Assembly (NCBI GenBank): GCA_964408435.1
Contig: CAYOZL010000050.1
Coordinates: 1-17,754, forward strand
Direction of reading: 5' to 3'
DNA from: CAYOZL01 sp964408435
Lineage (GTDB): Bacteria; Bdellovibrionota_C; UBA2361; SZUA-149; CAYOZL01
DNA: 17,754 bases
Made by a program: the position numbers and the translations under genes. The notes beneath the pieces are model-generated. The model searched no databases, had not been told where the DNA came from, and was given only the letters and a program-made list of their open reading frames with translations. How positions within the stretch are numbered: the first letter of the stretch is position 1; each line of letters opens with the position of its first letter. Below, piece by piece: positions 1-7,982 of this stretch.

Positions 1-591
1 CTTTTTAATGATTTTTTCTTTGCATAAAAAAAGTAAAACTATTGAGGCTAAAACTACTAAAGTAAGAACTAATAATAAATTAAAATTAATATATTGCTTT
101 AAGTTAAAATCAGAACTTAAGACTTCGCTATACGCTGGTTGACTATATAAGTATAGTGAGGATAAAAATGCCAATAAGAACCAAGACAAAACCACACAAC
201 AAAGCTCTATAGTTAAACTTAAGCCAGCTGTTTTCTTATTTAAACCTAACTTTTTTGCTAAAGAGACTCTTGAAGCCACAGTCCAAACTCCTCCTGGTAA
301 CCACTTACAAGCCTCACTACTAAGCCATACTCTAGCACTATTAAAAACACCTACCTTATGACTCATAACACTTAGAACTTGCGACCACATTGCAGAGTTT
401 AGAGCTTGATAAAGAACAAGTAATAAAACTGCGATAAAAATACTAGTCTTGTTTGAATCTAAAATCACTAGGCCAATTTTAGAGATTGAAAGATTCAAAA
501 CATTAACTAGTTTAAATATGAGAAGGATTACTACTAAGGTTAAACTAGTATTTTTTATCGCATTAAAACTTTTTATCTTTAGATTCTTCAC
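1..591 (-). CDS. UPF0104 / lysylphosphatidylglycerol-synthase-TM-like (flippase-like) membrane protein, 3' end off window
   Basis: This is an open frame of 197 codons running to the left edge with no stop, so the protein is partial at its C-terminus. It is polytopic, with hydrophobic stretches at about residues 17-35, 51-66, 126-145 and 170-190. A KWLPGGVW motif (residues 96-103) followed by R108 is typical of the family sharing the transmembrane domain of MprF (UPF0104, also called GT2-associated flippase-like). Members of this family commonly sit in glycolipid or polysaccharide clusters and are thought to move or modify lipid-linked substrates. The start is a GTG two bases after the stop of the upstream glycosyltransferase gene. 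An AGAGAGG ribosome site lies inside that gene's 3' end, and an in-frame TAG just upstream leaves no other start. It is the third gene of the 3190-to-1 operon. The family call is good; the substrate is unknown. Confidence 0.8.
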   Translation of the reverse strand, partial: MKNLKIKSFNAIKNTSLTLVVILLIFKLVNVLNLSISKIGLVILDSNKTSIFIAVLLLVLYQALNSAMWSQVLSVMSHKVGVFNSARVWLSSEACKWLPGGVWTVASRVSLAKKLGLNKKTAGLSLTIELCCVVLSWFLLAFLSSLYLYSQPAYSEVLSSDFNLKQYINFNLLLVLTLVVLASIVLLFLCKEKIIKK

Positions 592-593
592 TT

Positions 594-1805
594 CTAGATT
601 ACCTCTCTAGCAAATGCGTTTACTTTTTTATTAACAGCTTGTTCTAAAAGATATTCAACATTGTCTATTATTGTATTCCAGTTAAAGGCTTTTGCAGCAT
701 AGTCAAAACCATTTGCTCCTAATGTTCTTGCTAATTCTGGATTATCAATTAATCTTAAAATAGCCCTAGTTATGGCATCTGAGTCTTTTTCTTTAACTAA
801 CAATCCTGTTTGCTCGTTTTTTATTACATCTACAATTCCACCAACTGCACTAGCAATTACCGGTCTTGAATGCATTAGAGCTTCTATCAGCACAACTCCT
901 AAGCCTTCAGTATCGTTGTTATCATCGTAAATTGCCGGCAGGCAGTAGATATCGCACTTGGCATATTGTCTAGCTAATTCTTCATTACTTACAAAACCTA
1001 AGAAAGTAACATTGTTCTCTAGGTTCATGTTCGCTGTTAAGTCTTGCCATTCTTTTTTTCTATTACCATCACCTGTAATAAAAAGTTTAACATTATGCTT
1101 TTCTAAAACCTTAGGCATAGCTTTTATTAAGAAATGAATTCCTTTTCTCTGAATTAACCTACCTGAGAAAAGTATTCTAACTTCGTCCTTGTTAGCTAAA
1201 GCAACACTGGATTCTTTAAACTCTACAGTACTTCCGTAATGAACAACTTCTGAATCAACTCCTGTTAATCTTCGTAATTCATTTCTAGTATGCGAACTAT
1301 TCGTCATATCTAAATCTGAGAATTTGAGCACAAATTTTAAAACTAATTTTATTAGTTTGCTTTTTCTAGCCATTGCAAGCCCAGCACCGTGAGTTGTTGT
1401 TACAACAGTTACCCCTAAAAGTAATTTTGGAAGAATAACAAATAGCGCATGAGGAAAAGGCCAGTGAACATGAACAACATCAAACTTATTTTTAAAACAC
1501 CAAATTAAAAACTGTATGGAACCTAGCACTATATATAAAGCAGCTAAGATATTTAAGGCCTTATTCTTAAGCTTTGCAGGAGCACCTTCATCATGAGTTA
1601 GAGTTTCTAAAAAAGCTGGAGCGTAGCGATATCTAAGAACTCTCAAGCCATCTATTTTATGATGCTTACTACCTTTGTAAGATGAGGCAGCAATTGTTAC
1701 TTCGTGTCCCCTACTTGCTAGCCTGTTAGCAGTTTGTCTTAACCATGGAACCTGTGGGTCTTCGTGATTTCTTGCGTAAGTTGAACCTAGTATGCATATT
1801 TTCAT
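594..1805 (-). CDS. Family 4 glycosyltransferase (GT-B fold, Glycos_transf_1)
   Basis: The protein has 403 residues, the usual length for a retaining GT4 enzyme that transfers a sugar from a nucleotide-sugar donor in glycan or glycolipid synthesis. The N-terminal Rossmann half starts MKICILGS and has the acceptor-side pattern of GT4 proteins, with HxH at 112-114 and THG at 138-140. A linker leads to the donor-binding half, which begins ILFSGRLIQRKG (211-222). The E-x7-E pair typical of GT4 is E300 and E308 in TEGLGVVLIEAL, followed by the P-VIAS--GG-VD--- donor loop (315-327). No signal peptide is present, so it probably works on the cytoplasmic face of the membrane. AAGGAG lies about 8 bases before the ATG. 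It starts 41 bases after the GT2-receiver gene and its stop nearly abuts the next GTG, so it is the middle gene of an operon. Donor and acceptor cannot be read from the sequence. Confidence 0.93.
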   Translation of the reverse strand: MKICILGSTYARNHEDPQVPWLRQTANRLASRGHEVTIAASSYKGSKHHKIDGLRVLRYRYAPAFLETLTHDEGAPAKLKNKALNILAALYIVLGSIQFLIWCFKNKFDVVHVHWPFPHALFVILPKLLLGVTVVTTTHGAGLAMARKSKLIKLVLKFVLKFSDLDMTNSSHTRNELRRLTGVDSEVVHYGSTVEFKESSVALANKDEVRILFSGRLIQRKGIHFLIKAMPKVLEKHNVKLFITGDGNRKKEWQDLTANMNLENNVTFLGFVSNEELARQYAKCDIYCLPAIYDDNNDTEGLGVVLIEALMHSRPVIASAVGGIVDVIKNEQTGLLVKEKDSDAITRAILRLIDNPELARTLGANGFDYAAKAFNWNTIIDNVEYLLEQAVNKKVNAFAREVI

Positions 1806-1846
1806 TTCTTTTACTCCTTAATAATACTGCTTTTTACTTGTTCTTA

Positions 1847-3190
1847 TTAATGCAGATTAACTAGATTATTAACTGCGCTTTCAAATTCACTTGGGTCAAA
1901 AGGCTTTGATAAATAATCAGAAGCTCCTAACTTTATAGCTTTTACTGCTTGCTCTACTTGACCTTGAGCAGAAACCATTAGAATTTCTGTATTTGAATTG
2001 TGATTTTTAAGTTCTTCTAAACATTCAATTCCGCTTATTTCTGGCAGCATAATATCAAGCACTACTAAGGAGATCTCTGAGTTTATTAGCTCGAGCGCTT
2101 CTTTCCCATCGCCAGCTTCTATAACCTCAAAACCCATTTTCTTTAGCTTATAAGAAATTAATTTTCTTATATTTGAGTCATCATCAACTACTAGAGCTTT
2201 CTTTTTCTGTTTTGTCTGAATAGGTAAAACTTTTGCCTGTGGCCTAAAATTTGAGAACTCTAAACGTTTTTCAGAAAAATCTTCTTCTTGCTTTGTGCTA
2301 TATAATAATAGCTCTGCTATTAAGCCAACTGAGAATACTGGCACAGTTACAAGTATTAAGCTTGAACCTAAATTAGAAAAAATTGAGCTAAGACTTGGTA
2401 AGCTCTGCACTAGAGAAAGCCCTGTAATATGAGCTAAAATTCCTGTTAAAAGAAAAACTAAAGAGCTTCCACCAAAAAAATGTAGAGGTCTGTCTTTATA
2501 ATTTTTTAGGAAATATACAGTTAGCATATCCATAAAACCTCTTAAAAATCTTTTTACCCCGTATTTACTATATCCAAACACTCTAGGGTGATGCTCTACA
2601 ACAATTTCTGCTGACTTATATCCATGAACACTTGCAATTGATGGTAGCATCCTATGCATTTCACCGTATGGATTTAAAGATTTTGCTACTTCTTTCTTAT
2701 AACATTTAAAACCACAGTTATGATCATGTAATTCTACATTTAAAAGCTTACTTAACATTTTATTAAAAACTCTACTTGGAAGAACTTTATGCCAAGGGTC
2801 GTGTCTAATTTTTTTCCAACCACTTACTAAGTCATAACCCTCATCTAGTTTTTCAATAAATCTGTGAATTTCTTTTGGGTCATCTTGCAGATCAGCATCA
2901 AGTGTGAATATTATATCTCCCCTAGCTTGCTCAAAACCTCTTTTAAGAGCTGCGGCTTTGCCTTGATTAAAATTTAATTTAATTCCTTTAGTTGTTAACT
3001 TATTTGAATTGCATATTCCCTCTATTACTTTCCAGCTAGAGTCTGTGCTTCCATCATCAACAAATATTATTTCATAGCTACTGCTATATTCAGCATTAAG
3101 ACCAAAAAGATTCTCCACAATTCTCCTGTGCAGCTCTTTTAAACTTTCTTCTTCATTATAAACCGGAACGATAAAACTTATACTTCTCAT
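1847..3190 (-). CDS. Family 2 polyprenyl-phosphate glycosyltransferase fused to a C-terminal CheY-like receiver domain
   Basis: The protein has 447 residues in two parts. Residues 1-230 are a GT-A family 2 enzyme of the dolichyl-phosphate-mannose-synthase/ArnC/GtrB type: PVYNEEE (9-15), FVDDGSTD (43-50), the metal-binding DADLQDDP (98-105) and a basic juxtamembrane R-x-GxSKYG segment near 203-211. Two membrane helices follow (about 241-260 and 276-297). Known relatives load a sugar onto undecaprenyl phosphate at the inner face of the inner membrane and end after these helices. Here a linker (300-330) leads to a complete receiver: acidic cluster D336-D338, phosphoacceptor D379 in VVLDIMLPE, S407 and K429 in SKP. 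All residues needed for phosphorylation are present. The ATG has AGAGG upstream and a sigma-54 promoter about 50 bases away. The gene heads the operon and is divergent from a receiver-less histidine kinase, the obvious candidate phosphodonor. The domain calls are secure; control of the enzyme by phosphorylation is inference. Confidence 0.93.
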   Translation of the reverse strand: MRSISFIVPVYNEEESLKELHRRIVENLFGLNAEYSSSYEIIFVDDGSTDSSWKVIEGICNSNKLTTKGIKLNFNQGKAAALKRGFEQARGDIIFTLDADLQDDPKEIHRFIEKLDEGYDLVSGWKKIRHDPWHKVLPSRVFNKMLSKLLNVELHDHNCGFKCYKKEVAKSLNPYGEMHRMLPSIASVHGYKSAEIVVEHHPRVFGYSKYGVKRFLRGFMDMLTVYFLKNYKDRPLHFFGGSSLVFLLTGILAHITGLSLVQSLPSLSSIFSNLGSSLILVTVPVFSVGLIAELLLYSTKQEEDFSEKRLEFSNFRPQAKVLPIQTKQKKKALVVDDDSNIRKLISYKLKKMGFEVIEAGDGKEALELINSEISLVVLDIMLPEISGIECLEELKNHNSNTEILMVSAQGQVEQAVKAIKLGASDYLSKPFDPSEFESAVNNLVNLH

Positions 3191-3225
3191 AAAACCTCTT
3201 TAAAAAAATAATCCTTATAACAATA

Positions 3226-3244
3226 CATGCAATCTTCATGCCAA
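3226..3244 (-). promoter_or_regulatory. Sigma-54 (-24/-12) promoter of the glycosyltransferase operon
   Basis: On the minus strand the site reads TTGGCAT-GAAGA-TTGCATG. GG and GC are separated by exactly 10 bases, as RpoN promoters require. It points at the GT2-receiver gene; a start near 3217 would give a leader of about 27 bases that includes the AGAGG ribosome site. The same core occurs at 5178-5196. Such promoters need an AAA+ enhancer-binding activator, none of which is encoded in this window. A loose inverted repeat AACAGC (3272-3277) / GCTGTT (3306-3311) lies just upstream and could be an activator site, though this is weak. Confidence 0.82.
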
Positions 3245-3395
3245 GAGGTAAAAGTGATAAAAAAGCTTTAAAACAGCTATAAAAGCGATGCTAGAGGCTT
3301 AATTTGCTGTTATAAGTCTAAGAAAAAGTAAAGAATTCAATAATTATGGAAAAATTTACAAAAACATAGAACTCAATCACGATTCGCATATAAAC

Positions 3396-3453
3396 ATGTT
3401 GGAACAAATCAAATTAAAAAAATGACTATGCTGGAACAAATTAAATCAAAAAA
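3396..3453 (+). repeat. Tandem duplication at the histidine kinase start, forming a 9-codon micro-ORF
   Basis: Bases 3396-3421 and 3428-3453 match at 23 of 26 positions with a 32-base period, and all three differences are C/T transitions. The first copy encodes MLEQIKLKK and then TGA. The TGA overlaps the kinase ATG (ATGA, 3422-3425), and the kinase itself begins M-T-MLEQIKSKK. A TATAAA at 3389-3394 could be a -10 element; transcription would then start inside copy 1 and the micro-ORF would not be translated. No Shine-Dalgarno sequence precedes either ATG. Confidence 0.75.
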
Positions 3454-5089
3454 AATTAGTCTTTTTTGGCAATTAGTAGTCATTTTTATATTTGTTGAAA
3501 TACTAACAGCTCTACTTGCAGTTAGTATCTTTAAAGACAATGCAAGCTACAATTATCTATATTTAGCTATCTTGCATTTAATTCTTTTAATTTTAGCTAC
3601 ATTTTATTTTCTACGAATTAAAGTAGAGGATAAACCTTCTATTCAATCAATGGCTCAAGAAGTAGAACATAAGATTAAAAAAACTGAGTTACAAATGAAA
3701 GGTATTATTGATTCAGCTCTAGATTCTGTAATAGTGATAGATGGCAAAGGTACTGTAACTGCTTGGAATAATATGGCAGAAAAAATGTTTGGCTGGAATA
3801 GAGAAGAAGCTATTGGAACAGAGATTAGTAAATTAATTATTCCAGACAGAATGAAAGATGCTCACCATAACGGCATGGAAAAATTTCATGCAACAGGACA
3901 AGGCCCAGTGTTAAACAGCAGAGTTGAAGTCCCTGCGATGAGAAAGAATAAGGAAGAATTCCCTGCGGAGCTAACTGTTATACCTATAGAAATTGAGGGA
4001 GAGCATACTTTTTCTGCATTCGTAAGGGATTTAACTGAAAAGCATGAAGCTCAAAAAGCAATAGAGAGTGAAAGAGAGAGACTAAATGTTAGCTTACAAA
4101 ATATTGATGATGGAGTAGTAGTAACTAATAATGAGAATAAAATACTTCTAATTAACGAAGCTGCTAAAAAAATATTTCTACTTGAGGATAAAGATTATTC
4201 CAATCAATATTTTTCAGAACTGATTTTAAATAAGAATTTAAAAGAAACATGGATTGAAAACGAAGAGGTCTCAAACAATCAAGTATACAAACTAAGTGAT
4301 AAGGAAAATCAACTAGTTTCATTTTCTAAAAAAAGCTTATACGTAGAAGATAAGATTGGCCACATCACTGTAATTAGAGACATTACTAAACAAGAAGAAA
4401 TAGACAGAATGAAATCAGACTTTGTCTCTGCCGTTTCACATGAGCTTAGAACTCCTCTTACTTCCATAAAAGGATTCGCTTCTACTATGCTATCCGATAA
4501 AGACATGCCAGATAGTGATAGGATGGAATTTCTAAAAATCATTTCTGATGAGAGCGATAGACTAGCTAACTTAATTAGAGACTTACTTCAAATCTCACTA
4601 ATTGAATCTGGCAAAGTTAAGCTAAGCAAAGAAAACTTTGATATGCATAAGATTTTGAAAAAAGTTCAAGACTTAGCTCTTCAACAAGCAGAAGAAAAAA
4701 ACATAAAATACGAAACTAAGCTTAGCGCGTATCAAGGTAAATTTATTGGAGATGCGGAAAAACTACAAAGCGCTATTTTAAATTTAGCTTATAACGCTAT
4801 AAAATTCACTAATAATGGTGGTAAAGTCACTGTAAGCTCTTATCAAAAAGAAGATCAATTATTAATCGAAGTAGAAGATAATGGAATGGGGATACCAAAA
4901 AGAGATCTCTACAATGTTTTTAAAAGATTCTTTAGAGTAAATAGGCCAGGCACAGAGATACAAGGAACTGGTTTAGGACTTCCAATTGTTAAAGAAATTG
5001 TTCACATGCATAAAGGTGAAATTAAAGTAGAGAGCGAAATAGATAAAGGAACGAAATTTACAATCTCTCTTCCCCTTTCTATTGACTAA
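3422..5089 (+). CDS. Membrane-bound PAS-PAS sensor histidine kinase (HisKA/HATPase_c)
   Basis: The protein has 555 residues. Two membrane helices (about 13-36 and 45-65) with only a short loop between them suggest sensing in the membrane or cytoplasm. Then come PAS domain 1 (about 88-205, with VIVIDGKGTVTAWN), PAS domain 2 (about 215-325), and a HisKA dimerisation helix whose H box is FVSAVSHELRTPLTSIKG with phosphoacceptor H340. The HATPase_c domain has N-box N454/N458, G1 DNGMGI (486-491), an F-box near 500-505 and G2 GTGLGL (515-520). All catalytic boxes are intact, so it should autophosphorylate. It carries no receiver and no response-regulator gene follows it; the nearest receiver is the one fused to the divergent GT2 enzyme. 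The ATG at 3422 has no ribosome site, and the ATG two codons later is an equal alternative. Signal and cognate partner are not shown by the sequence. Confidence 0.95.
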   Translation: MTMLEQIKSKKISLFWQLVVIFIFVEILTALLAVSIFKDNASYNYLYLAILHLILLILATFYFLRIKVEDKPSIQSMAQEVEHKIKKTELQMKGIIDSALDSVIVIDGKGTVTAWNNMAEKMFGWNREEAIGTEISKLIIPDRMKDAHHNGMEKFHATGQGPVLNSRVEVPAMRKNKEEFPAELTVIPIEIEGEHTFSAFVRDLTEKHEAQKAIESERERLNVSLQNIDDGVVVTNNENKILLINEAAKKIFLLEDKDYSNQYFSELILNKNLKETWIENEEVSNNQVYKLSDKENQLVSFSKKSLYVEDKIGHITVIRDITKQEEIDRMKSDFVSAVSHELRTPLTSIKGFASTMLSDKDMPDSDRMEFLKIISDESDRLANLIRDLLQISLIESGKVKLSKENFDMHKILKKVQDLALQQAEEKNIKYETKLSAYQGKFIGDAEKLQSAILNLAYNAIKFTNNGGKVTVSSYQKEDQLLIEVEDNGMGIPKRDLYNVFKRFFRVNRPGTEIQGTGLGLPIVKEIVHMHKGEIKVESEIDKGTKFTISLPLSID

Positions 5090-5177
5090 ATTGTAAGTTT
5101 TTCAATTTCAATTCTAAAATTTATTCTTAAAAGTAATAATAAGGTTTTCTACAGCCTTGTTTACAATACCTTTTTAC

Positions 5178-5196
5178 TTGGCATCAATCTTGCATG
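5178..5196 (+). promoter_or_regulatory. Sigma-54 (-24/-12) promoter of the secreted repeat protein
   Basis: The site reads TTGGCAT-CAATC-TTGCATG, with GG at 5180-5181 and GC at 5192-5193, ten bases apart. It shares all 14 conserved-block bases with the minus-strand site at 3226-3244. Transcription would start near 5205, leaving a leader of about 28 bases with AAGG at 5220-5223 before the ATG at 5233. The upstream ATG at 5194 lies inside the -12 element and so cannot be the start. Confidence 0.84.
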
Positions 5197-5232
5197 CTAA
5201 GAGCATGTAATAATAATTTAAGGTTTTTTTAT

Positions 5233-7866
5233 ATGAAAAATATTTTTCTAGTCATTTTATGTATTCTTTTACCTATTAACACCTACGCACAAGATCTAGA
5301 TCAAGATGGATTACTAGACTCTATGGAATACGGAAGTGTTGATGGTGTTGAAACTTCCGAAATTGCTCAACCAAGTATTGAATGTGACGGAAACGTATTT
5401 CAAATATACGGAGCTCCTTCACAACTAGCGAAAGTTGATTTCAATGCTGGTAATTTTATTAACTTAGGTAATACTAGTCATGGGCAGCGTTTAAATGCCG
5501 CAGGGTATAACTCAAGTGATGGTTATATTTACGCGATAAATCGAGGTTCCCCATTAAGAGATGTAGTTAGAATAGGAATGGATGGAAGTGTTGGTAGTAT
5601 TGGGGAGATAGAAGGCTTACCTAAATATAACTACGTGGCAGGTGCTTTTGGCCCAAATTCTATTTATTACGTATCTGATTATGGTTGGCTATACGGAATT
5701 GACGTTGTAGCAAAAAAAGTAGTTTCAGCTATTCCTCTTACAAAAAATCCTAAAGGTGCAGAGATTGATTTAACATATGATAAAGTTAGAGATGTTTTTT
5801 ACGCTACTTCTAGCGGTAAAAGTCTTAGTAAAATTAATTACAGAACTGGTGAACTAACAGAAATTGGAAACGTAGGTTTTATCTTTGGAGCGTTAGTTTC
5901 TGATAGTTACGGAAATGTTTATGGAATAGATAATGGAGGATCAGGTCTTTATAAAGTAAATGTAAATAATGCATCCGTTGCTAGGATTTCAGATGCTCCA
6001 GGCGCTGGACAAAATGACGCTGCAATGTGCTTTGATACACATTTATTCCTAGATACAGATGATGATGGCATTGATGATGAATACGATCCAGATGCAGATG
6101 GTGATGGCTTGGATAACACAACTGATTGTAATGGTTACGAACCTACAGGCGATGAAGATGGTGATAGTATTCCTAACTGGACTGATAGCGATGACCAAGG
6201 AGATGATGGCGATGGCTCAAGAACAGACTACACTGATTTAAATCAGGATGGCATCCCAGATGTTTTCGATACCGATGGTGATGGAAAACCTAACCACAAA
6301 GACACAGATTCTGATAATGACAACATCCTTGATTTAGATGAAAGCACAACTGATACTGATGGAGACGGCACACCTGATTTCTTGGATACAGACTCAGATA
6401 ATGATGGAGTTTTCGATATCGAAGAAGGTGGTAAAGACACTGATGGTGATGGTATTTCAGATTACATAGATACAGATGATGACAATGATGGAATCCCTAC
6501 AATTTTAGATGATTGCCCTCTTTGTAACTTTGCAGATGATGTAATGGAATTTAATTACTTAGAGGCTAATACATATGAAAGATGGGGAGTTCATCTTGAG
6601 CAGTATAAACACACAAGAAAACTCTGGGCTAAAATCAGAGAACAACTACACTGCGATGATGAAAACACTCGATTAGAAGAAGCTAAAAAAGGCTTTAATG
6701 AAGATAGTTATTTAATTAAACAAGACAGTGAGGTAATAGTAACTGCCATTTTTGATGGAGCAATTAATAACAATACTCTTTATTGGTATGATGGAAGAGA
6801 AACAGAGCCAAAGCTAAATAAAATTTGGAATGCTTTTGTTATGGGACCCGATGCTCCTTTAATTCCTGGCTCTTCAAAAAGTTTAGGAATATTTCCTGCG
6901 GGAACTAAGCTTAGATTCGCAGTAACTTCTTCTAGGGGTGGTAGATTAATTTACCAAGAAGCATTCAGAAATGGTTCTGGAAACTCATCATCTAGAGAGC
7001 TCTTTAGTGGCAAACTACTTGATGACACAATTGCTGCATTTGAAGACAACCCTATGGGAGGTGACCATGATTATAACGATGTTGTTATCAAGCTAAGCAT
7101 CTTACCTAGAAACCTAGACAGTGTTGGAGATGGCTCTACACAACACGACAACACAATACTAGGACAAAGTGGAATGAAGATAGATAGAGGTAGCAGAGGA
7201 GTTAAAAGAAGAGCTGGAGACTCAGTGGAGAACACTATGCAATTAATAGACTTCCCTGAAGGCTCTAGTGAATACACCTTAACTTTTAAAGACGATAGAA
7301 GCCCATTTAAATTCTCATTAGGAGTTTTTGATTGGTCGCTAGTGTCGAACTTAGACAGGCAAAGCTTAGCATTTAGAAAAATTGTAGGAAATAACTATAA
7401 GCTACTTCTAGATGACAGAAGTGCTAACCCTAAGTTAAGTGTAACTTTTAATCCACAAGAGTTAGGACTGGATGGAAAAACGGTTTCTTTAATATATATG
7501 CCAAATAATGTATTTAGAAAATTCATGTCTAACCCTTTTAGATACACTCCAAAAGGAAATGGAAACAATACTAAAAGGCAACCTCTCTTTAGTATTAATT
7601 CAGCTAACCCTGGGCATTTAGATCAGATGTTAAGTTTTGATACTGAAGACTCAACTTTATTGTTTATGGAAGATAAGACTAGATACAATGATGGAATTGA
7701 ATCTGGCAGTAATTCTAATAATTCTTTTGATGATATTCAATTAGAAGTGTCTCCAAAACTAGAAGGCAACATGAAACATAATACGTATTACATAGATGAT
7801 GCTGATGTGACAGAAAACTTCACTTCTGATGATGGATTTTCTGAAGGAAGAAAAGGAGATTATTAA
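5233..7866 (+). CDS. Secreted thrombospondin-type-3-repeat / DUF4114 protein with a propeller-like N-terminal domain
   Basis: From ATG 5233 the protein has 877 residues. A signal peptide (MKNIFLVILCILLPINTYA) is followed by a short DxDxDG motif and then about 215 residues resembling DUF6923 (repeated LYxVN and GYIYAINR strands ending GQNDAAMCF). Next is an acidic block of about 155 residues with at least eight D-x-D-x-D-G type calcium-binding repeats, typical of thrombospondin type 3 repeats. A DUF4114 module follows, with the diagnostic AFEDNPMGGDHDYNDVVI. A second, degenerate DUF4114-like pattern (LLFMEDKTRYND ... FDDIQLEV) lies near the C-terminus. No membrane anchor, LPXTG or secretion-system tag is evident. 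The likely role is a calcium-stabilised surface or matrix adhesin, known only by architecture. The start was chosen because AAGG sits 9 bases upstream, a signal peptide begins there, and an upstream ATG falls inside the promoter. Confidence 0.9.
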   Translation: MKNIFLVILCILLPINTYAQDLDQDGLLDSMEYGSVDGVETSEIAQPSIECDGNVFQIYGAPSQLAKVDFNAGNFINLGNTSHGQRLNAAGYNSSDGYIYAINRGSPLRDVVRIGMDGSVGSIGEIEGLPKYNYVAGAFGPNSIYYVSDYGWLYGIDVVAKKVVSAIPLTKNPKGAEIDLTYDKVRDVFYATSSGKSLSKINYRTGELTEIGNVGFIFGALVSDSYGNVYGIDNGGSGLYKVNVNNASVARISDAPGAGQNDAAMCFDTHLFLDTDDDGIDDEYDPDADGDGLDNTTDCNGYEPTGDEDGDSIPNWTDSDDQGDDGDGSRTDYTDLNQDGIPDVFDTDGDGKPNHKDTDSDNDNILDLDESTTDTDGDGTPDFLDTDSDNDGVFDIEEGGKDTDGDGISDYIDTDDDNDGIPTILDDCPLCNFADDVMEFNYLEANTYERWGVHLEQYKHTRKLWAKIREQLHCDDENTRLEEAKKGFNEDSYLIKQDSEVIVTAIFDGAINNNTLYWYDGRETEPKLNKIWNAFVMGPDAPLIPGSSKSLGIFPAGTKLRFAVTSSRGGRLIYQEAFRNGSGNSSSRELFSGKLLDDTIAAFEDNPMGGDHDYNDVVIKLSILPRNLDSVGDGSTQHDNTILGQSGMKIDRGSRGVKRRAGDSVENTMQLIDFPEGSSEYTLTFKDDRSPFKFSLGVFDWSLVSNLDRQSLAFRKIVGNNYKLLLDDRSANPKLSVTFNPQELGLDGKTVSLIYMPNNVFRKFMSNPFRYTPKGNGNNTKRQPLFSINSANPGHLDQMLSFDTEDSTLLFMEDKTRYNDGIESGSNSNNSFDDIQLEVSPKLEGNMKHNTYYIDDADVTENFTSDDGFSEGRKGDY

Positions 7867-7876
7867 ATAAGCTCGT

Positions 7877-7919
7877 AAAACATAAAAAAGGGGCTATCTG
7901 CCTCTTTTTTTATGTTTTT
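7877..7919 (+). terminator. Strong rho-independent terminator, probably bidirectional
   Basis: An AAAACATAAAAAAGGGGC arm pairs with GCCTCTTTTTTTATGTTTT around a 5-base loop, eleven bases after the stop of the repeat-protein gene. The A-tract and T-tract are part of the stem, so it can act in both directions. It separates the gene from the DUF2490 gene downstream. Confidence 0.9.
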
Positions 7920-7948
7920 ATAATAAAAATTTTATCTAATTTTTCATT

Positions 7949-7976
7949 TTGCAAATATGACTCTAATAATTATAAT
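7949..7976 (+). promoter_or_regulatory. Sigma-70 promoter placed for a leaderless transcript
   Basis: TTGCAA (7949-7954) and a perfect TATAAT (7971-7976) are 16 bases apart. The expected start, about seven bases after the -10, coincides with the ATG at 7983. Confidence 0.6.
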
Positions 7977-7982
7977 AACAAA

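Noticed and set aside
3366..3394. Firm sigma-70 promoter for the histidine kinase
   Set aside because: TATAAA at 3389-3394 is plausible as a -10, but no convincing -35 lies at a permitted distance.
5194..5235. Longer start for the repeat protein (ATG at 5194, adding 13 residues)
   Set aside because: That ATG lies in the -12 element of the sigma-54 promoter, has no ribosome site and would bury the signal peptide behind a polar extension.
6059..6440. Overlapping open frames on both strands inside the acidic repeat block
   Set aside because: They arise from the GAT/GAC-rich repeats of the main gene, lack ribosome sites and give low-complexity Met- or Ser-rich products.
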